Source of the DNA: Diplosphaera chodatii
Taxonomy: Eukaryota; Chlorophyta; Trebouxiophyceae; Prasiolales; Stichococcaceae
Reading direction: 5' to 3'
DNA: 64,000 nucleotides
Assembly: GCA_032358165.1 (NCBI GenBank)
Contig: JAALGY010000032.1
Coordinates: 3,534,001-3,598,000 of the forward strand
A model generated the notes under the pieces. The model saw only the letters and a program-made list of their open reading frames with translations. It searched no databases and had not been told where the DNA came from. Below, piece by piece: positions 58,401-64,000 of the stretch. A program made the translations under genes and the position numbers. How positions within the stretch are numbered: the first letter of the stretch is position 1; each line of letters opens with the position of its first letter.

Positions 58401-60902
58401 TGGCCCGGGAGGCGGAGGAAGCCATGCAGCAGGTGGGAACCCTCCCAATGCGGCTTGAGGGTTCAGGTGGTCTGAGTGGGGACGCTGGTCTCAATGTAGG
58501 TCCTTTGGTATTGCGCACACGAGTGCATGTCTGACACTGTGCAGGAGCTACACTTTGCGGGGTGCCGACCGTGCTGCTTGCTCCCATGCCTGCAGTGGGA
58601 TATGCTGGACATCACACGCGGCCTGGCCGGCTGGCGCCTGGTGGCAGCATCCACGCTGGATTTCCCAGCAGACGGAGACGCCCCGACCGCTGCAGTGCTG
58701 GCGTTCCAGCTGGCTGGCGGCCTGGCTAAGCTGATGCTGACGCTGCGCCCTGCGGGCTCTGACGAAGGTGCGCTCTGCACCTAATGGCGGAGACACTGCC
58801 ACTGCATTGTAACTGCTGTGTCAGCACAGCAGGTGATGGGGCACTGCTGCATCGTGACGGGAGCTGCATGTCGATCTGCATCTGACCGCCCCACAGTGCA
58901 GACTGCGAGCTTCATCGAGCAATGGCATGGTCATGGGCTGTGGGGTGTCTGTGCCAACCGCCTGTGGCTGTGTTTGCGGCAGGAAGCAGCAGCTGCCTCG
59001 AGGTGGATGAGGACGCCGTCTGCGTGCCGCCCCAGCTGCGTGGCCTGGCCGCCGCCGCCATCGGCGCCGAGCTCATGGGTGCGCACAGCTCCCCGTCGCA
59101 ACCTCACGTTTGCTGTGCCTTCTGGCGGTCATGGTCGGCAATGCGTTTGCATGTTTACTTTGCGTATGATGTGTGCGAATCATGTTGAGACCTTAGCCTC
59201 TGCTGTGAGTTGACGTGCATCACGCCATGTGTCTTTGTGTTCCAGTCTTGATATTGTGGTGCCTGATATTACTGACCGATGTGCAGCAGGCACGCGCCCA
59301 GTCGAGGACGCAAGCCAGGCCGGGGTCAAGACGCTGCTGGATGTTGTCGCCGCCCGGGCGGGCCGCACGGCCGACCTGCTGGCCGAGGCGGCGGCGCTGC
59401 GGGCGGCGCTGCCCCGGCTGTCGCAGCTGGCCTGGCTGCCGGCGGGTGCCAGAGGTGAGCGGACGACACACTGCATCGCTGACGGCCCAGCTCACTTCTG
59501 GTACCAGGGTCTGCGCTAGGGTTTGCAGGCGCTGAGGGTTTTGCAGAGAGTTGAGATGCCCTGCAGGGTGCAGCTGGCAGGCTTTTGTTGTGACGGAGTC
59601 GTCGTTGTGCTGCAGCTGTAACCCTACCCATGTGGGCTTTGCTGCATGTGGTGGCTGAAAATGGGTGTCTGCGCATCTGCAGGGGGTGCCAGCGGTTGCC
59701 TCAGGCTGGGCTTCCTGAGCATGGAGACCGGAGCCCGGTTGCATGTTGACCTCACACTTGGTGCGCTGCAGCTGTCAGTGTAGGTGTCTCATCAGCTGCC
59801 AGGACACAGTTGCAGCAGTACGTCTGCATCACCAGCCCATGCTCACCACCGAAGTCACAGCGTACTTCTGCAGCCTGCCTGACTGTTTTGGCCCCTTGCT
59901 GCCACAGGCGACAATTTCTGTGATGGCGACCTTGGCTGCAGTGCACACGTCTCCTTCCCAGGTGAGGCGAACCTCAATGGTGTTGCCAGGTCGCCGAAAT
60001 GGCTGCTCACGGTGCCGTCAGGCCCCACTCGATGGCAAACTGGCAGCAATAACAAACCGAAGCGTGCTGACACTGAGGCTGCTGACACCACAGGCACAGC
60101 GCGCATCTCCCCCGCAGCCGTCACAGACGCTGTCACATCGTCGGCGCCCGGCCCGGGGCGGCTTGCACGGGTTGCAGCTGCGCTGTCCCGGCTGGTGGCC
60201 AGCCCTCCTGCAGCGGATACAGCAGATGCCTGCCCTGCAGCAGTGCCGACGCTGCAGGCCGCCCTGGACTCTGCAGCGCAGCTGGGCGGCTCAGCTGCAG
60301 CGGATTTCAGTCCAACTGAGCCGCCAGCCACCCCTGCAGCAGCAGCTGGCAGTGGCGTGGCAGAGGCCTGCCAGCCGCCGCCAGAGCCTGCAGCTGCAAC
60401 TGCGTCAGATGTGGACATGCCTGATGCAGATGACGGCACTGCTGCTGCTGCTGCTGAGACAGCTGCTGTGGATGCCGGAACCCCTGCGGTGTCAGCCACT
60501 CACAGCGAGCACGTCAGTGCAACCGCTGCCGAACAGCCATCGCCCGAGGTGCCAGGGCCACGTGCCCCTCAGCATGACAGTGCTGCTGCTCAGCATGCAG
60601 GCGCCTCAACACCAGCACCATGTGCCTCCGCAGCAGAGCAGACAGCAGCTGCAGCGCAGCGCACACCTGCAGTAGTAGCGGCAGATGTCGATGCTGCTGC
60701 GCAAGCAGCATCACCAGCTGCCAACCCCGAAGCAACGGAAGTGCCCAGAGGTGCAGTCAGTCCTGCTGCCGATGCCGCTGCGAGCAGCGGAGCAGGCGGC
60801 GATGAGATGGCCGCATCCCCCAGTAGCAAACAGCAGCTGCCATATACGACCCCAATGAACGTCATCAGCAATCCGCTGTATGCGTCCAACCAGCGCACAT
60901 GA
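49462..60902 (+). CDS. KNL1: Kinetochore scaffold KNL1/SPC105, multi-exon
   Basis: The start is ATG 49462 (MLPGSTMELHGMPGEQAW). The N-terminus has two PP1-docking-like motifs: GLLK (49588-49599, a SILK variant) and RVSF (49871-49882, in GRRVSFAPDQRLEQTHFYE). MELT-type Mps1/Bub3 sites follow: MELT at 50236-50247 and 51312-51323, MNIT at 51029-51040 and the degenerate MAVA at 52139. A long low-complexity middle with polyQ (about 51750) carries LLD/LLA motifs (TGHLLDMDL, TGNLLAEDF, TAHLLDFTA). The C-terminal Spc7-type region has EVCAKMGIQLHEHMRVPRQS (about 55935), then coiled coils (VVKQWCAELWGRYKLEARVW at 57310, KEKERR-type at 57990, RQEKELAAERERVDAAH at 58264). RWD domains follow: WDMLDITRGLAGWRLVAAS (58595) and LLDVVAARAGRTADLLAEA (59335), then LRLGFLSMETGARLHVDLTL. 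An Ala/Pro tail runs to the stop at 60902. It links Mis12 and spindle-checkpoint proteins at the kinetochore. Confidence 0.85.
51750..51772 (+). repeat. CAG trinucleotide run (polyQ in KNL1)
   Basis: An uninterrupted CAG run encodes seven Gln, then His and Gln, in the disordered middle of KNL1. It is likely length-polymorphic. Confidence 0.85.
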
Positions 60903-61527
60903 CGCCGCTGGGCATACATGCTGCAGGCCGTGCCCAACATGATGACAGGTTGCGGCAGCAGGAGATGAACCCGGGGCTGTGGAAGATGTTGTAGACGGTT
61001 ATTTCACATGTGGTTTTGGCAGTTGCAGCATCTGTTGGTCTGAATGGCCACAGATTCACAGAATGAAGATCGCATCCGACTGCGAATGAAGTTCTGCTCA
61101 GCACCGTGACGCTGAAGACTCCGACATGAACTCCCTCACCGTGCCTGGAACCCCGCACAGCTGCCATTTGCTGTACCTCTGCTGAAGCATCTGAACCGTC
61201 CGACCACCGCACACCACGAACGAAAGAGTGCTGTGCATTGTTGCTAGCAGCACGTCACTACCACACCTCAAAGCAGGTACGCAAGGCCTTCGTCTGCACA
61301 GGATCTGAACTGTCTGCCTATAAATCAGCTGCCCACGTTGTAACAGCAGGCCTCATCAAGGCGTTCAAGCACAAGCCATGTCAAGCTCACATGATGTTCC
61401 CGACACGACCTTCCAAGGAACCAGCTGGGAATCAGAGGCTGTACATGCCGCAGGAGTGCCGTCAGCCGCCCAGGCATGGGCACACTGCGCGTCACCGCCC
61501 AGCTGCGGTGCTGCGGGGTGCCCTGCC
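60903..61527. other. Convergent 3' region of KNL1 and the WD40 gene
   Basis: This holds two 3' UTRs. TGTAA at 61339-61343 is a poly(A) candidate for KNL1. No coding sequence is supported. Confidence 0.4.
61339..61343 (+). terminator. Candidate TGTAA polyadenylation signal of KNL1
   Basis: TGTAA about 435 nt after the KNL1 stop. Confidence 0.4.
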
Positions 61528-64000
61528 TCATGCGGGGCCCAGCTGGAAGGTGGACACCGCCTTGCTGATGCCGCCAGCGTGCAGCAGGCCCCGCTCGGGC
61601 GCCCACTTGACATCGTGGTAGTGCTGCACCTTGCCGTCCGGCCCCATGCTGATCGGCAGCTTCTCGATCTCTGCACACCCGTCAAAGAGGCTCAGTCCCT
61701 TCGTGCCCAGCGTCACCAACATTTATTTCACATGACGCCAGGCACCAGAACATGAAGAGCGGTTGAGGTTTGCTCGAGCACGATCAGGCACTGCACAGCC
61801 TGCCAGGGGCCGCGCCTGGGCTGCCGGCCGGCGAGCTGAAGTCGGCCAGGTACAGGCCGTGGAAGGTGGTGACCGCGACCGAGGCCAGGCTGGGCCCAAT
61901 CGCCAGCTTCAGCACCGTGGAGTCGTCCACGTGCAGGGTGCGCACGCTCTCCGCTGCGCCGCCCTGCGCTGCTGTCCTGTGTGGTGGAAGGAGCAGACCG
62001 TGTTACGACACTGCAAGCACGTGGGCTCAACATTTCGATCATCTGTCAGCGTAGGACCTCTCAACCTGCTGCCCTGTGCCAGGTGACAGACGGTGGTGCT
62101 GCAGCACTGGTGAACTGTGGTCTACACATGTCGCCGCGACAGAGCCTCCTTGCGGCAGCGCCACACAGGCCGCCAGCAGGGTCTGACATCGGTCCGGCCC
62201 CACACGCCAGTGCTCATGCTCTCACCATGCACTCTGCAACCCAGGGAAGAGCAAGGCGCTCCCCAGTCATGCATGCTGCTGACCACATGCACGCACCGGA
62301 GGTCCCACTGGGAGACCAGCTGCGTGGTGGTGCCGCACAGCAGCGTGGAGCCCGCGGCGTCGAGGCAGGTGACCATGCCAGGCGTGGCGCCGGCAGCTGC
62401 CGGCGGCACGACGAAGCGGCCGACCGGCCCGCCGGCTGCTGCGCGCGGGTCCCACAGCAGCACCTGTCCGCCGACATTGCGATGTTAAGCAGCGGTAAGC
62501 CAGCAAGCAGCAGTGCACCCACCAACCGCATGAGCGGCTGCAGCGCATGGAAGTACGCGGTAAAGGCAAGCAAGTTCGTGGCAGGAATCATACGGTTTGC
62601 CATCACATGCCCGCTTCTGGTTGCTGCGCCCCTGCGCACCGCCTTATGCTGTACCTTGCGAATCTGTGAACAGGGTGTCAATGTGGGCTGTACCTGGCTG
62701 TCGCGGGCGCCGGAGATGAACAGCGGCGGCTGGCTGGGGTGCGGCGCAACCGCCGTGATCATGTCGCGGTGCCCCTGCACCGGGTGAGCACTGTATCAGC
62801 AGGCGCAGGCATGCACACGTGAAATGTGACGTCGAAGGACTTGCTGCACATTGCTGGCAGTGGCTGCACCGCACAGCTGACACCATCAGCAGCAGGTGAG
62901 GCAGGCAGCATACTGCAGCTGTTCTAATCAAACAGTCCAAAACCGATCAGTGTGCTCAGCGAAGGCCTGCAGCCTGACAGCACCCAACCACACGGGTCAG
63001 GGTCGCATGAGCGAGCGGACGCCCCCACGCACCCGGAAGGTGGACGTCGGCTGCAGGCTGTCGAAGCTGGAGCTGCCTGCCAGGCTGTACAGCCGCACCA
63101 CGCTCTCCTGGTCATCGTGCGGCGTCTCGCCTGCGGAGACGCATCAACATGCTCAAGCAGGCCCACCATGCGATAGTCATGCTCACAAGAACCATTACGC
63201 AATAGTCGTGCAGGTGCAGGACGCAAGTCTGTCCGGCTGCTGAGCCCAGGAGGAGCACTTCACCTCGTGCACATACAGGCAGGCCGCGCGCAGAGCATGC
63301 AGCTGCGCAGCGCTCACGCGCCATCATCCGACCGCGCTCACAGCATGGACCGCCACCCCTTGGGCAGTCACCCCTTCGGCTATAATGTCAGATGTCCAGC
63401 CAGGCAGCGGACGCCCCACCTGTCAGGAAACCGTTGGCGGCGGGCAGCGAGCGCACAAAGGACAGCATCTTCACCCCCGACGGCAGCAGCAGCCCCGCCG
63501 GTTCCGCGCCGTTCTGCGTGAGCCGGTATGCCGCGACGCACGAGGCGCTGGCGCCATTCTTGCTCCGAGGCACGCCTGCACGCCATGGCGCCCCCGTCGG
63601 CACTGGTTCTCAAACGTGGTGGACCAAGCCGAGCTGCCATGCCGCCAAAGACATCTAGACGCTTGTGATGCCCAATCACTGACGGTGCATGCAATATGCA
63701 GTACAGTGTGAGCTTGTGCTGGCATTCAGGAGAGCTGACATGGTAGGTCCTGGGCCTGCAGCAGCACCCACCGCCGACAAGCAGCAGGTCCGACGAGGGG
63801 TGGATGTCCAGCGAGCACACGAAGCAGCCGGACACCGACTGAGGCGCCCCCACCCGCTGCCCCGCCTCGTCAAACACCAGCACCTGCAGTATGGTGATGG
63901 AGCAAGAGAGATTGCAGCATGGCGTCCGTGCAACAGGACGTGCTGGGTTTGCCACATCCGTCAGCTGTGTGCCTGTCGTTGCATGCAGCAGCCTGCTGCC
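61528..64000 (-). CDS. WD40-repeat (transducin-like) protein, 5' end off window
   Basis: The gene enters from the right edge, so its start is missing. Exons in transcript order are VLVFDEAGQRVGAPQSVSG with VCSLDIHPSSDLLLVGGG (about 63880-63760), CVAAYRLTQNGAEPAGLLLP with MLSFVRSLPAANGFLTGG (about 63540-63400), DDQESVVRLYSLAGSSSFDS (about 63125-63010), VQGHRDMITAVAPHPSQPPLF with SGARDSQ (about 62785-62690), VLLWDPRAAAGGPVGRFVVP to TQLVSQWDLR (about 62465-62300), RTLHVDDSTVLKLAIGPSLAS (about 61970-61800) and the final LVTLGTKGLSLFDGCAEIEK to VSTFQLGPA, stop 61528. The GH...D...SG..D..V and WD endings mark beta-propeller blades, at least six here. The partner and pathway are not identifiable, and no extra domain is seen. 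Confidence 0.75.

Noticed and set aside
59743..60675. 310-codon plus-strand frame near the KNL1 3' end
   Set aside because: The frame used by the KNL1 tail is different and joins in phase from the upstream RWD exon (LTLG|DNF); this one is a shadow of it.

Overview
The window reads as nuclear DNA of a green alga (Chlorophyta, probably a trebouxiophyte-like lineage; the species cannot be named from sequence alone). The signs are: GC-rich, intron-dense genes with GT donors (often gtgag, gtgcg) and acceptors almost always ending tgcag; TGTAA/UGUAA polyadenylation motifs, the chlorophyte type, downstream of several stop codons; Ala/Gln/Pro-rich low-complexity proteins; and plant or eukaryote protein families (the plant-specific PF09713 domain, KNL1, MINDY, an EH-domain adaptor). 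No tRNA, rRNA, CRISPR or prokaryotic operon structure was seen.

Layout, left to right: (1) <1-7551 (+), 3' part of a large endocytic-adaptor-like gene with WxxF and NPF peptides, an EH domain, a UBA and a C-terminal AIDA-type C2 domain. (2) 8733-9916 (-), a compact gene of the plant-specific A_thal_3526 family. (3) 10661-14811 (-), a eukaryotic zeta-like P-loop kinase. (4) 15700-16152 (-), intronless ribosomal protein uS19 (RPS15), with a 1,066-bp terminal-inverted-repeat transposon (9-bp target duplication) inserted 113 bp upstream of its ATG. (5) 17669-21366 (+), a MINDY-type deubiquitinase ending in a prenylation box. (6) 21873-23238 (-), a YccF-domain membrane protein. (7) 23845-25221 (-), intronless NADP-isocitrate dehydrogenase. 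(8) 25573-29761 (+), a secreted GH51 alpha-L-arabinofuranosidase. (9) 30191-35636 (-), a large secreted protein with beta-propeller-like and hyalin-associated regions. (10) 37119-38691 (-), a TspO/MBR-like membrane protein. (11) 39270-45909 (+), a long coiled-coil protein. (12) 46475-49179 (-), an unrecognised Cys/His-rich protein. (13) 49462-60902 (+), the kinetochore scaffold KNL1/SPC105. (14) 61528->64000 (-), a WD40 protein cut by the window end.

The genes are independent transcription units, not an operon. Divergent pairs with short shared promoters are IDH/GH51, TspO-like/coiled-coil and Cys-rich/KNL1; the last carries an E2F-like site, as expected for a cell-cycle gene. Two neighbouring genes (GH51 and the large secreted protein) both have signal peptides and may act in the wall or extracellular matrix.

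Exon boundaries were inferred by eye from splice motifs, phase and conserved domains. Gene spans are more reliable than individual exons, and low-complexity exons are the least certain.
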